64,000 bases of DNA from Sycobia sp. Sy_11 (GCA_018907035.1 JACCIC010000054.1:1391001-1455000), one strand, 5' to 3'. Shown: positions 48,350 through 61,496, counted from the stretch's first letter. The notes: generated from the letters alone by a model not told the origin. Numbers and translations: made by a program.

Positions 48350-48691
48350 TATTTGAAAAATTACTGTTTGCATTTGATAATATGCCGATGGTAAGCTAAC
48401 TTTTCAGTAATTCTCTCGTCGACGGAGATTGCCCAATAACATATTACTTTTCAATGCTGATGATGCGCTTGTAACCAAAGTTGATCTTAGCGTAGTTATT
48501 GTAAAAGTTTTATATATTTATGCCTGATCCAGATTTATTAATATTTTTCAGCGTCTGAGAGGCTGTCCTCCCTCCCTTCTCCATGCGTGCTCAATCGACA
48601 ATCGATCAAACGAGTTCGATCAGAAAGATGTTTCTTTCCAAGGAAAGATTGATTTGATAGGTTGCCCGTCTTGTATATATATATATATTGG

Positions 48692-48742
<51 letters not shown>

Positions 48743-49735
48743 GAAAGAGAGGGACGAGGGATGTTATTCGTTTCGGATGACGGAACACGTGACGAATAAA
48801 GCTTATATGTCGATAACTCGGAAATGCATTTGGTATGAGAAATTGAATTTTCCGCAAATTGTATACTTATCGCGACGAATTTTCAGAAATGGATTTTATT
48901 AGTATACATAGTGCAATGGACCATTTGATGAGTAGGCATTTTATTTTTCGCCGAAAGTAATATAAATTACTCGTACATTTATTTTCTAATATTGCATTTT
49001 ATTTATTGAAAGAAAAAAAGTCTATTCATTGAAAATAGGCGACTTATAATCTGAAATTTCATAAATGGGACTGAGGTAAATTAGAAATTTTATGTATTAT
49101 ATCTGGGTTAAATCATATCTCGTTTAATTATTTTTCAGTACATAAAGATGCGATAATAATAACAGAGTTCATAATTAAGGAATTCATAGCTCCTTTTACG
49201 CTAGCACTTCTACTGTATCAATCGATTAACTGATTAAAACGTCCTAAGTTTAATTAAATTTTGTCTCGATATAATTAAATTTTCCTAAATTTTCCATTGA
49301 TGATTAATAAATTTTAACACCACTTATGAAATTTTTCGAATCTTTTTGCGCTCTAATTAACTGAGCTGTCGACAGCTAGCTTAAACAGATTGAGTAAAAT
49401 GTGATTTGTTTTAAGTAAAAATATAATGCAGACAATTGAAATAGTTATTATCTTTATTCATGTATACATCTCATTGCTGCAAAGTTTTAAGGAGATTTGA
49501 CACGAAATTTAGCAATTATTTAATTTCATTTATAAATTTTCTTTCTGAAATTTTCAAATGATTCTTAATTTGATAACGTTTAATGAATGCAGTTGAAACT
49601 TTGCATGTATATATGACTATACGCCAATAACGGAAATAATTAAATGAAATTTAGCGCTCATTTATAATACTATTGAAAAGCGAATATTTGTAATACGGCT
49701 AAACATCAACGATGATTGAATCACGCTTACTTTTC
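48350..49735. other. AT-rich desert
   Basis: AT-rich with no gene recognised. The TA array at 48673-48739 is listed separately. Confidence 0.55.
48673..48745. repeat. (TA)n tract bracketed by ATATTGGGAA repeats
   Basis: Two TA tracts are each followed by ATTGGGAA (48687-48694 and 48738-48745). The unit appears to have duplicated over about 51 bp. Confidence 0.9.
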
Positions 49736-50177
49736 GTCACGAGTGTGCATTTATACGGATCGCCAAGTAAAATCGGGCCGCGCCACCGCCAAAATCCAGC
49801 CGGGCCAGTTTATAGAGAGCAGCGTTCGACTTTTCTTTTTGTCTTCTGTTTTTTTTTTCATTTTTTTTTCTTTTTTTTTCGTTTGCACCAGCCGCGCACG
49901 TAATAGAACGACGCCACTCGCCCCCCCCCCTCCCGCGTCGCGCTCGAGACCAGCTAGCACGATATGCGGTTCCATACATACCGTCGGCGTTTCGCGCGCG
50001 AGCGCGACGAGGGCGGAGCGGAGGGGCGGAGGGGAACGCGGCGGCGTTCGGTCGAACCGCACGCACGGGGGAAGGCCGACAGTTTCCGAAATAACGGGAA
50101 TAGTGCTCCGCGCATGTAGAGGGGTGGGGGAGGAGGACAGCGGCAGCTGCGCGTTTAATGCCGCCGCGTCTCGGCGC

Positions 50178-50227
<50 letters not shown>

Positions 50228-50400
50228 TCCCTTCGTGCAAAGCCGTGAGTGAGAGGGTAAAAATTCTTGATGTTATTCCAGAAGCTTTGGCTATCGTGGA
50301 CACATCATTGTACAAGAAGTCCCGCGAATAAACGTTGCGGCGTGAATTTCCGCGTGCGCGAGTACACGGTGACCTATATTTTCCGCGAGGGACGATGTTA
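49735..50400. other. CpG-rich islet
   Basis: A T-rich run (49830-49880), then a run of 11 C and high-CpG sequence to 50180, then a CT tract. The 144- and 178-codon frames on opposite strands are stop-poor GC sequence plus the CT tract, with no domain. Confidence 0.4.
50185..50221. repeat. (CT)n microsatellite
   Basis: A pure tract of about 37 bp at the right edge of the islet. Confidence 0.97.
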
Positions 50401-50830
50401 TTTTAAGTTAAAACACTTGTGTGTATTCGCATCTAGATATGGGAATATTTCTCGATCCAATATAGCCGAAGAAATTTTGTATCTGAATTTTCGATTCGAA
50501 ATTTTAGCTTATTCAGTATTTTACATAATAGAGATTTCCTTTAGATAGTCAACAACGTCTAATGTTTTCAAGAAAAATCTTGTAAAAGTCTAATTGACGA
50601 CTATATGTTTTTGTTAAATATATAGTACAAATGGTAACATTTTTCTATTATGTTTTTTATATATTTATTACGAACGAAAAAATATTCATATTCTTATCTC
50701 TGAAAGATTTATTCGAATTCAAAAATTAATATTTTTGCTTTCAATATCAAGTAAAGTATATAAAATGTTGGAAAGTACAGTTTCACTATTTTTGAACTAC
50801 CGTATTAGAAATTAAAGTATTGCTAGTTTA
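50400..50830. other. AT-rich non-coding DNA
   Basis: No element boundary or coding sequence was recognised upstream of the hairpin-bearing element at 50831. Confidence 0.5.
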
Positions 50831-51050
50831 GTCTTTGAGGAGGAACCATAGCGGTTCGAAACGTCGGACATCGAAGGTAAATTTAAATTTAAGGTGGTGA
50901 GGGCAGTTAGGTTGTCCTTTACTAAAATAGAATATAGTTTCTTTTGCTTATTTTTAAGATTTTTAATATTTTTATTATTTTTAATATTAATTTGCGTTTC
51001 AGATTCTTCAGGGGTGATTATAAACAAGGACAGTCTGACTATTATTATAT
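50831..51050 (+). mobile_element. Hairpin/intron-bearing retroelement fragment, copy A (Penelope-like terminal region?)
   Basis: Order on the plus strand: a hairpin block (50831-50869) with GTCT...GGAC outer pairing, a GAACC/GGTTC stem and a CGAAACG core; a GT...AG-bounded segment of 126 bp (50877-51002; donor GTAAAT, acceptor GCGTTTCAG); then GGACAGTCTGAC (51028-51039). The last arm can pair with GTTAGGTTGTCC (50906-50917) inside the intron-like segment, with three G-U wobbles. Copy B at 61497-61855 has the same order with diverged sequence. The hairpin resembles the hammerhead-like motifs found in terminal regions of Penelope-like elements, which also carry a short 5' intron in some families. 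The closing helix III is not visible, so ribozyme activity is doubtful. No coding sequence follows. Confidence 0.6.
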
Positions 51051-51077
51051 TAGTATAACGTATTATAGTATTATAAA

Positions 51078-51078
<1 letters not shown>

Positions 51079-51128
<50 letters not shown>
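51079..51128. repeat. (TA)n microsatellite
   Basis: A pure tract of about 50 bp, 30 bp downstream of element copy A. It may have hidden that copy's right end. Confidence 0.97.
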
Positions 51129-51129
<1 letters not shown>

Positions 51130-51134
<5 letters not shown>

Positions 51135-53170
51135 TATAGTAGAAAGAATGTAAGGCCGATAACAAATTTATTAATGTAAAGTACTACTATACTTATATTG
51201 TATCTTTATTAAACACATCCGTACACATAAGAAAATAAAATGAAATATTCTTTACATATTTTTCTACAATCGCCCTTCAGACTTCTGTCTTTAGGTGAAC
51301 TACTCAAAAATCTAACGATCAGAAGTTATTAGATATTGTGTACAGATCTGATCTAGATTTACAAACTTAGTACTCCATAGGTTTCAAAAACGGACTCTCT
51401 TTTCAAGATATGGTGTTTTACTATTTAATATAAGCATTCCCGTTTGATTAAATTAGCGAAAGGGCTGTTTTAAACAGCAATTCGTGCTTTTTAGCACTGG
51501 ATTTAAAGATTAATATTTTCTAATGTAAGTTTAATATTTTATTAAGTTTAATATTAATATTTTCTAAAAGTTCTAACCAATCTATACAATCATGTGTATA
51601 GTTTTTTAAGCTATTATCAATTCAAGTTTGAGTGAATTTTCACGCGATTACGGATATTAATGTGTTTATATTAATCTGATTTTCGAATTCACCTAAAATA
51701 TCGAGATATTAATTTGAAAAAAAGTCACCTGACTCCATGATATATTTAATTTAATTGTTGATTGTAAGTAGAAGAAAGTACCATATATTGGGAATGACGT
51801 AGCATTAAACCGTAGTTTACCGGACTCGCTTTAAAGTAATCGATTAAATAAACACCATTGAACGTGTGCTAAATCCGTCACCCATATACCATAGCCTCAC
51901 TTTGTAAATATTTCGTGCATCCTCATTTGATCTTTCAGATTTTTTATCATCTATATTCGGTGAAAAAAAATGAACTAATTTCATCAACGTACATAACCAA
52001 CGCCGTCTTGTTTCATATTCACATTTAGCCGCTCGGACAGATTTGACTACGGAAGAGTATGAAATATACTTTGGGCTCGAACTCACTTGCCTGCCATGAT
52101 CGTCTATTCCATTGAAGTAGCACTCCTGCGATATGTCATTCCGTTTTCTTACTAGCGAGAAAAATATGCGTGTCCAAAAATGCCACTCGTTAGATAATAC
52201 ATCGTCTTATCTAATCTACATCTGATGCGTATTATGTGCACGATATTTATTAATTTTTCTGCCAAACGCGTTAACAATTCTGTGACTTATTCCTCAGAGT
52301 AAAATATTCATTATTTTACCCCTTTTGTATAATTTAATGATGTTATATTCTCTTTAAATTTACCAATAAGTGCACAGTACTGTCCCACAAAACTCACTAC
52401 ATTTTCTAAAATCTGCCATATATTCGGTGACACAGACAAGTGTCAGAAAAATTATGTAAAAATTATCATATTATATTAAAAATTTAGTTAACAGCGATAA
52501 ACTTCTTTTAGTCTTATAATAAACTACACTAGTTTATCTGACACTCGTGACTTTGCCTCCTCAATCCTAGAAATTATTTCCATTTCTAGCCGTTTTTCTC
52601 TCCGCGGTTGTACGTCAGTTAATTTCTTGGCACATAAGCCCCTTTTTTCTGTTAAACTTTAACGACTATGTTGGACCTCGAATATGTGGGTATGTCTGTG
52701 TATATGTGTTTTTTACAACGTCAGATCGATGCAGAGGCCACAGGCCGTGCGTCTACTGGGATCCCGCGTTCGTGAGCCGGAGTGAACAATCGCTGGTTTG
52801 ATCATGAGTGCCAAGTAGCGATATAATCGAATATAACTTTCCGAGAGGTACATTGTCATCGCTATACGAAGTGCTGATAACGACATTATAAGGAGAATTT
52901 TTTTTTTAGCACAGGAGTGCTCCTAGCTAGTTGGTGGCATGACTCATATGCGCTTGTAATTTTTCCGCGAGTCGATCTTCTGTTTCGAAACTTTGGGATC
53001 ACATCTCTCTGGTTTCTTTCGTGTTAAAGTCCTCTCGTAGCGTTGCTGGAGAGCGCCTTTCCTAATTTTGGAGCACAGATTTCCCATATGGTGCTAGGGG
53101 AGCCGCATTAATATGGTTTTAAACAGCAGTTTAAATTCTAATAGTTTTTCCGTTCATAAACCGCAATATA
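51130..53170. other. AT-rich desert, GC rising after 52.5 kb
   Basis: An 80-codon minus-strand frame (51844-52086) lacks a motif. Intermediate-GC sequence lies at 52560-53110. No gene was recognised. Confidence 0.5.
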
Positions 53171-53173
53171 CAT

Positions 53174-53223
<50 letters not shown>

Positions 53224-53246
53224 GTTTATATATATATATATATATA
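53171..53246. repeat. Duplicated CATGTTTATA plus (TA)n array
   Basis: CATGTTTATA followed by a TA tract occurs twice in tandem (53171-53220 and 53221-53246), so a whole 50-bp block was copied. Confidence 0.95.
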
Positions 53247-53259
53247 CCTCTATATAAAT

Positions 53260-53800
53260 ACCTATGGGCGGCTCTTCCGAAATTCCTCGTGATTATATAC
53301 GTATACGTGAGCCAGAAACACTCGTGCACGATGCTACAATGTGTTCGCACTCACAATCACTATTAGCGCACCGTCTCGTTCGCCGGCCACGTCACATTTT
53401 CACACTGTAAACGCCGCGCGTGGCCCACAAATCGCAGGAGGGCTAAGGCGACAGGTTCGAGGATCTTCGCCAGCCTCGAACCAACGACGAAGACAGCGGC
53501 GATCGTCGAATCCCCCGCGCAGGCATAGGAAAAGGGCCACCCGCGCACGAGCTCCTGTAAAGGGCACTAATTTTTCCGTTTACCGGAATGGGGCGAACGA
53601 TGGCACTGACACCGATGACGCTGCCTATGGCAATTGATTATCGCGCGCACTGACATAATCACTGTAGCGTCGTAGCGCGCAACACGAGCGCTTCTGCTCC
53701 GCGCTGCACCACGCGCACTTGCATTGTATAATACGTGCTTTAAATATGCATATATGTAATGCAGCAATGTGACATTACTTCCTCTCTTCTATATACATAT
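53260..53800. other. CpG-rich islet
   Basis: High CpG. Frames of 61-98 codons on both strands have no domain. Confidence 0.35.
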
Positions 53801-53811
53801 GTAAAGATACA

Positions 53812-54288
<477 letters not shown>

Positions 54289-54341
<53 letters not shown>
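54289..54341. repeat. (TA)n microsatellite
   Basis: A tract of about 53 bp following GTGTGTG. Confidence 0.97.
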
Positions 54342-54342
<1 letters not shown>

Positions 54343-54351
54343 CAGAGGGCT

Positions 54352-54358
<7 letters not shown>

Positions 54359-54404
<46 letters not shown>
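54359..54404. repeat. (GA)n microsatellite
   Basis: A pure tract of about 46 bp, 17 bp after the preceding TA tract. Confidence 0.97.
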
Positions 54405-54405
<1 letters not shown>

Positions 54406-54541
54406 GAAGCGCTGAGTCGGGACGCCCACCACCTGTGCCGACCGCGGGGTATATTAATCGCTCCTTATGGACGGAAAAAAATGGACGTAAATTGCGAGAG
54501 TGCAGAAGGAACTGACAGTACGCTTTCTGACGTGACATACG

Positions 54542-54542
<1 letters not shown>

Positions 54543-54601
<59 letters not shown>
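54543..54601. repeat. (TA)n microsatellite
   Basis: A pure tract of about 59 bp. A short CT tract follows at 54674-54696. Confidence 0.97.
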
Positions 54602-54603
<2 letters not shown>

Positions 54604-54699
54604 CAAAAGTTACGTAGGCGCATTACGCGAGACTTTCTGCGCATCCCCCCACCTCTCCCTCACACACACACTGTCTCTCTCTCTCTCTCTCTCACTCTC

Positions 54700-55453
54700 C
54701 TCAACTCAAAGAAGTTACCCCTTATTTCAATCGTCTCTTCTTTGCGTTTTACATTTGTCTTTTTTTCTGCAACTGGTCTTAAATTTTTTCTTCATTTTTA
54801 GGCGAATTTTTTTTTGAAATTGGAAAAACGAATGCTTTAAATAATGTATCTCTGTGAATTTCCCGTTTTGATTAATTGAACTTTTATGAAATTGTTTATC
54901 TTATTTTGTAGGCGTATTTGTACATGTATCTTCAAAGAGAGCATTTTTAAGTGAATTAAGTTTAAAGCATTTAGGAATATTCCTCTGCGAGTGATTTCTT
55001 TTAATGTCACTGATCACTTTTTTTTGACCTGAAGACAAATAGTATATTAATCTTATTTGTACTAAAATTGACAATCAAATAATCTCAATTTGGAGGATGA
55101 TTAATTGAATTCATCGGGCAATGTCAGTTCCAATGAACAGAATTATAAAATTATCATAAATTTTATGATAGATAAATAAATATGTATATATAATAATATA
55201 TTTTAATATATCATATAATATTTAATTATATGTATATATCACTCTTTAAAATATAAATGTTCTCTCTCTGTCTCTTTCTCTCTCTCTCTCCCTCTCTGTC
55301 TAAACTCATATAAGAGTAAGGTGAGAGAGCGTACAGAAAGAGACAGCAGCAAAATCTATTCCTGGCTTCTCGCTCTCCAACAATGGCGCTGACGACAAAC
55401 TGAGTCGATAGAAGATCTCTCCGCCCTCTCTCTCCCTCTCCCTACCGCTCTCG

Positions 55454-55491
<38 letters not shown>

Positions 55492-55963
55492 TCTCTCTGC
55501 CTTTATTTTAATGCTATACTTTAACATGAACTAATGATATCATCTGGCAGAGCTCAGAGCAGATTCAAAAATTATGTGAAAAAGCTCTCGACGAAGGAGC
55601 GAGTGAGATGAGACGACCGGCTTATTTATAGGGAATTTTCGTAAATCGCCGCGGTACGACTTTCGGTCTGGTCGCGAGCACGACCAGATTGAAGGGGCGA
55701 TGGGGGGGGGGCAGAACTCCGAGCTTTGAGATCGCGCAGAACTCGAAGAATGCCATGATGTAACTTTTGGACGAGTCTTCGCATTTCTACTTTATGCTTA
55801 TGGTCAAGTTTTATTACTTCCTTCTTGGTATTGAACAAAAATTCTTTGAGCTTTAGTCACTAGAGTGAGGGGAACGCCGATGTTCGAGCGAGAGAGACCA
55901 CCGTATTATATTTAGAAGATTCTATAATACAAAAAAAAAGAATATCGCTGAGATTTTTAATGA

Positions 55964-55965
<2 letters not shown>
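54700..55965. other. AT-rich DNA with CT-rich patches
   Basis: AT-rich to 55250, then CT tracts at 55261-55302 and 55423-55497, then intermediate GC. A run of 9 G lies at about 55703. A 70-codon minus-strand frame (55626-55838) is unrecognised. Confidence 0.5.
55423..55497. repeat. Compound (CT)n tract
   Basis: About 75 bp of polypyrimidine with a few interruptions. A similar shorter tract lies at 55261-55302. Confidence 0.95.

Positions 55966-55967
<2 letters not shown>

Positions 55968-56011
<44 letters not shown>
55968..56011. repeat. (TA)n microsatellite
   Basis: A pure tract of about 44 bp. Confidence 0.97.
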
Positions 56012-56014
<3 letters not shown>

Positions 56015-56384
56015 GTTATATGACATTGTTTTTTTTCTTCTCTATACAGTGTATTGTATGTCCAAAAGCCCACGCGCGATAGCTATATTAATCCGCATCT
56101 CGTACGGGCTAATAATGGAACTAAATAATTCATCAGAAGAAGGAAAACTGCACAATTAATCGCGCTCGCATGCGCACACCGGCCGACAGAACGAACGCTA
56201 TACTCTAACAATAGAGGCGAAACGACAAATCATTTCATTGCAGTCGGTTTTGCGGTCTCGTAAATCGTCGCGCGCAATAATTATTATCGCGAATGCCACG
56301 GGCCGGCCGCCGCGCAAATTTCAGCGATTTCGCGCAAGTTCGCGTCCGTTCACGTGAACCGTGTGGATTTATCGAAAAGTTCCT

Positions 56385-56386
<2 letters not shown>
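56012..56386. other. Mixed DNA between TA tracts
   Basis: AT-rich, becoming CpG-rich at 56160-56360. No gene was recognised. Confidence 0.5.

Positions 56387-56442
<56 letters not shown>
56387..56442. repeat. (TA)n microsatellite
   Basis: A pure tract of about 56 bp. Confidence 0.97.
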
Positions 56443-56444
<2 letters not shown>

Positions 56445-56861
56445 GTATGAAACTGTTATATTAATGATTTCATTTCTAATTAACACTTTTTCCTAACAAT
56501 TGACCTTTGCCTTCAAAAATAACAGAGTCAATAGAGGCCGATTGAAATAGTGCAATGTCCATCACTGAGATTGGATAAATAATTATCGATTTCATCAGTC
56601 GCTTAAAAGACTTATCGTTGCACTTTCATAAAATTTTTTGCAGATTCTTCGGATTTAAATCTCAACTTGTATAATTGTATATTATACAGTCGACTCATTA
56701 ACAATTGGCATATAACACAAAGAAAACATTAGTGTCAGATTAGTTTTTTCACTTTTGTAATACGTTCGTAAGTATATCTCTTTTTAACTGAAGAGAATAT
56801 GGATTTCATTTCAAACGTAATTATTTTATTTATCTATGAAGCCCTTCCATTGTTAATATCG

Positions 56862-56911
<50 letters not shown>

Positions 56912-57300
56912 TCATACTAAGTTGTGTCGTTTACGTGAGTCTTCCATAATTGAAATTACCTTCCATTCTTATACTGTTTTAGCAGCAGTAGCACTAACAA
57001 TCATCTTAATGATCGTTGATGAATAATAAACGGTTTTCACAATATAAACCGAGCGAAACTTGCGAAAATTTCATATTACATATTACATATTTACCTTCTT
57101 TTTTCCCTCTATGAATCCATATCTAGTTTCCTCACAACAGAAACGGGAAAAAAAAACTATATATAGATATTAACCCCATTGAGACCGATGGATAATAACC
57201 AATATTGTTCACTTGATCGTTTCCCACCGCAAATATTCGCGAGAAACGTAGGCGATAGTTGTGGAATGCTGTTCCGATATTACAAGGACAGTGTGTCTGT

Positions 57301-57302
<2 letters not shown>
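56443..57302. other. AT-rich DNA with a further TA tract
   Basis: Contains a (TA)n tract of about 49 bp (56863-56911). No gene was recognised. Confidence 0.55.

Positions 57303-57358
<56 letters not shown>
57303..57358. repeat. (TA)n microsatellite
   Basis: A pure tract of about 56 bp. Confidence 0.97.
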
Positions 57359-57360
<2 letters not shown>

Positions 57361-57905
57361 TAGATCGAGGCATCGATTGCGAATGCAGAGGCACGCGTAC
57401 ATACGCAAATAGGAGCGCGCGTGCATCGCCCGGAAAATCATGGCGCGTGTCCTCGCGACCGCGCACGGGATTATATTATCGCGTGGAGAGGGAACGAGGA
57501 CTGTCGGAATTCCGCGCCCAATCGGTACAGCTTGTACTATATCTTTGTCTAGGTTGTGGGTTACAGTTCAAAATAATACGAGTTGATGTATCTTCTTGCA
57601 AAAATGTGCGTGCGCATCGGTCAAGATAATATTACGACTCTCGTTTCATCTCCTCTCTCTCTCTCTCTCTCTCCCTCTCTCTTTTGCTCGCTCTATCTTC
57701 TCTCCCCTATCCTCTTCTATTTCGTTCTCTTATTTTCGTTTGGCATAAGCTAGAGAAATTTAATAATACGCGTCGTAAGCGAAGGAAATCGCGTGTTTGT
57801 TTGCGCCTACACAAAGTACGTCGAATATGACCTCTATACTCCGTGGAGATGAAGATTACGACAATTATTTGGAATTGGAAAAAATACTTTGCTCGGAATA
57901 AGAAT
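57359..57905. other. Mixed DNA with CT tract
   Basis: CpG-rich to about 57530. A (CT)n tract lies at 57651-57683. No gene was recognised. Confidence 0.5.
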
Positions 57906-57909
57906 TAGA

Positions 57910-57949
57910 ATCTGTATGTAGTCAAGGACGCGCTTGACTACATACAGAT
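57910..57949. repeat. Perfect 40-bp hairpin (17-bp arms, 6-base loop)
   Basis: The left arm ATCTGTATGTAGTCAAG (57910-57926) and the right arm CTTGACTACATACAGAT (57933-57949) are exact reverse complements around GACGCG. The arms are not simple repeats. At 40 nt it is shorter than a normal insect microRNA precursor, and no outer pairing extends it. It may be the remnant of a miniature transposon or a recombination product. Confidence 0.85.
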
Positions 57950-58360
57950 ACATACCACTCATGCAATTGTCGTTGAAAAAAACGAAAGTTGTAAATAACC
58001 TCTGTATGAAATATTATATCAATTAAAGCGAAAGAATTCTATATTAAAAAATATTCTTGAGCTCGGTGTGAAGACCCGCTCACCGCGCTGATAGTGTCGA
58101 CACACTCATACGATCGAAATAACTGTTTGCTTTATATATATATATAGAGCTTTTTTTCCACAGCTTGATTTGTAATGGAAACGTGCTGACAACCGAGACT
58201 ACGAACAATACCAGCCACAAAAGCAGCGAAAAGTCACTTGTGACGAGCCGGCGTAGACGCACGTATATGAAGAAAGATTATTCGAAAACGACTTCAATTT
58301 TCACGATAAGTTTGACCACATTTTCTCTAGATTTTCCCTATATATAGAACCGTAGAAGCA
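57950..58360. other. Mixed-composition DNA without a recognised gene
   Basis: A short TA run lies at 58132-58146, with overlapping 60-codon frames on both strands. No motif was recognised. Confidence 0.5.
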
Positions 58361-58910
58361 TACCCTCAGCGCACCGCGTCAACCGTCATTAACCTCTCAT
58401 TACGCGTTAACGCAAAACGCGCTAAAGAGCACAGCGCGATTCTGCGAATATTCTTTACGCCGTCAAGGGAGACTGGTCGAGTGGAGTTGGGCAAGGGGCG
58501 GAAGGGGGGGGGAGGCACCGGCCTTTATTTCACTCCTTTATTTTCGCGATTCTGTTATACGGGCATGCAGAAAGCCCGTCTACCTCGACTCCGCCACTTG
58601 GCATACGGACTAATCCGCCGATCCTAATACTCGACCGCCGCGGCTACTGCTGCTGCTGCTGCTGCTACCGCTGCCGAGCGCGCCCGTTATTTCCGAGAAA
58701 ACATCGCGGCATTGTCTCTCGGTCGCGGCGTCGTGCGCGTATTACGTGTCTATTATATGTGTGCGGGCTCCAAAGGCGCGCTGCGCGCGCGTCGAGCTTT
58801 GGCAGTCGACCAGAGGCCGCCGCCGCTATATATTTTCCGAGGACAAGGGGGGCGGCACGGGGGTGGAGAGGGGTAAAGGGGTTGTTTCGCGCGACGAGTC
58901 TAAACCAATG
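58360..58910. other. CpG-rich islet with (CTG)7
   Basis: High CpG. It contains a run of 9 G (58504-58512) and a CTG trinucleotide repeat of about seven units (58646-58667). The CTG repeat is not inside a credible coding frame. Confidence 0.4.
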
Positions 58911-59152
58911 ACGCTTTCTCTGCTGTATATATTGGTCTTCCCTCGTGATCCTAATCCAACATCCACCCCTCTGTCCCTATGTCCCCCAGTGTCTAAGCTA
59001 ATAATTAGTGATATATATATATATATTACTATACATTTGTGTGGGTACGAAGATTCGAAGTTATCGAAGCGTCGGCCGCGTAGGGATTTTAAATATATTA
59101 TATGAATGCTTTTGTTAATCGGCACCTGCGTATCACTGACTATAGCATAACG

Positions 59153-59153
<1 letters not shown>

Positions 59154-59204
<51 letters not shown>
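59154..59204. repeat. (TA)n microsatellite
   Basis: A tract of about 51 bp, the last of the dense TA cluster. Confidence 0.97.
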
Positions 59205-59210
<6 letters not shown>

Positions 59211-61496
59211 GTAATCTACAGTATTTATATACACATACATATGGATAATACATATTCACGCAGAAAGCTCAGCACCGTAAGAGGCAGATTATAATACGTA
59301 TAAATGTACCTATAGTATATATATATCTATATATATTACGCCGCTAGCGTTGCATAAAGCGCTCGCGTAGAGCGCGAAAGATTGATTATACGCGGTATTT
59401 CTGTGTTATACGTTTACATAATTACCTCCACCCGTGTCCCATCCAACGACCGTGCAAATCGCTCTGCAAGGTACGAAAGGGGCTCACTGATGCCGGATAT
59501 CCGCATATACATGTATGCGCGAATTTGCGGCCTTAAATCTAAAGTAGCCCGTTACTTTGAGCGCATCGAATGATTACAAACGCAGCGCATTAGAAAATAC
59601 TAATATTGCGACGAATTTCCGGGCGAATCAGGGCACAGCGTGCTGTGTTAGTAATTTTTTCATGTAATCATAAAATTTTGTCCGGAAGTAATTGAGAACG
59701 CAGGCAAACGTTCACGATATTTATATACATATATACATTTCATTTAATCCAAAGATCAATAAATCTTGTTTAGGGGGAGCGAGATATTTTCGAGATGATT
59801 TAGTGCGTCGCGGATTTTGCATTGTTCTACTCGGCCGTGTGAGATTTATAAATAGAAATTACAGTATAGCCGTCCGCCGTCTCACTTATACATCGAAAAC
59901 ATTTGTTTGAATACTTTTAGCTCTTTTCTACAGTGAATTATAAATATTAAGCTTCACGTTATCGGTGGATAGGATGGCTGGGACGGTAGAAAAAATCTGA
60001 TGACGACCATTAGATTCATCGAAAAATTTTTTCAAACCCGCGAATCATCATTGATTCAAATGCGACATAATTAGTTTCACAATGCGTAACAGAAAATTTA
60101 GCACGGTCGTAATTTCTGTTGGTTGCTCGTAAAGTACAAATGATTCAATGGAAAACGAAATAGGAATTTTGCAACATAAATGCACGTGTAAAATATATTT
60201 GAAAGATTAATCAAGTTGTAAGTTTGAATAAACAGTCGTAGAATACGTAAAAAAATCACTTTCACCGCACGAAACTTAATCCACGTTTAAAAATGACGAA
60301 AAATATTTGTTTTTGCATAAGCATTAAAATGAGGGAACGACGAAGTATAAATACGCGATTACGGTGCGCGCGTTATTCGTATATTATTTTATGCCCACTA
60401 ATGACGAGAATCGTTATTTTTAACACGTTCCCGCCTAAAATAAGAACCGAGATCTATTTTTGAGGATGCCTTGCACGCGGTGTCTAATTTTCGCTTCAAC
60501 TCGATGCACGTATTATTATATAAACATATTTTAAATGATTTATTTCTCCTCCTTTAATGGCGTCATTCTGCAACCGTTTCAAACTTTGCGATATTACCAT
60601 TTTCCTCTAATTCTGGCGAATGAAATAAAAGTAGCATTAAACTCGCTTTTTGATCCTTAAGAATATAGTATAATGAGAACAAAACAAACTGAGAATACTT
60701 TTTTAGTAGCAATGATTTATAATAATGTACAAGCAAAATACAAGTATAACTAAGAATCGTAAGAATAAAAATGAGATTGCATTGAATTATCTAGTTTGTA
60801 TGTTTAGTTTGTATATTTTTATAAAATCTTTTCATTCATAAATTGTGAACACCTCTATTCCTTTTGAAATATATATATATGCACCTCTAATTATTTCAGA
60901 ATTTTTTTTTAAATTTTATTTTTTTAACTACAATGTTTCAAGATATGTTGGCCGTAGTTCAAAACACTAGACCAAATCAAAGTAGAGGGAAACTATAAAT
61001 TAGTTACATTAATATACATTTTTCGTACCGTTTTCACAAATCAATGGTTTTCTGAATTTTTTAAAATGTATTCAATCACTGATTTTCTTTGTTAAATAAG
61101 GCCGTAGGTAAAATAATTACGATGGCAATGGTAAGATCTTGAAAAAATTAAAAAATTTACCTGTATGACAATTCTTTCTCCGTACATGCATTATTATAAA
61201 GTTATATTTTATTGAATATGACTACTTCTATAGGTGAATTTTCGATTTTCAAAAAAATAATTACGCGACTGTCTGCTGTAATACCCGCATCATTTTGGTC
61301 TGATTCTTTAAATAACATATAACAGAAATTATATAAACCCTAATAGACCAGTTCAAAGAAATTAGTAATTCACAAAAAAACTTCTCCTTTACATATAATA
61401 TACTAAATAGTTCTTAAATAAGCATCAATATCAAAAAAGTCTCTGCAGATGAACTTTTTAAAATAATTTAATTGTACTTTTGTCGACTGCTTATAT
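59205..61496. other. AT-rich DNA
   Basis: Intermediate GC to about 59900, then AT-rich. Frames of 63-72 codons are unrecognised. No element was identified before the inverted repeat at 61497. Confidence 0.55.

Larger units (their letters stand above)
47150..48350. other. CpG-rich islet split by two long TA tracts
   Basis: GC-rich 47220-47580, TA tract, GC-intermediate 47660-47820, TA tract, then GC-rich to about 48250. The 196-codon minus-strand frame (47508-48098) is mostly the two TA tracts read as Ile-Tyr, so I do not call it a gene. Confidence 0.4.

Noticed and set aside
49716..50252. 178-codon plus-strand frame and an overlapping 144-codon minus-strand frame
   Set aside because: Both are stop-poor GC-rich sequence. 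The plus-strand frame ends in a CT tract read as Ser-Leu, and the mutual overlap on opposite strands argues against coding.
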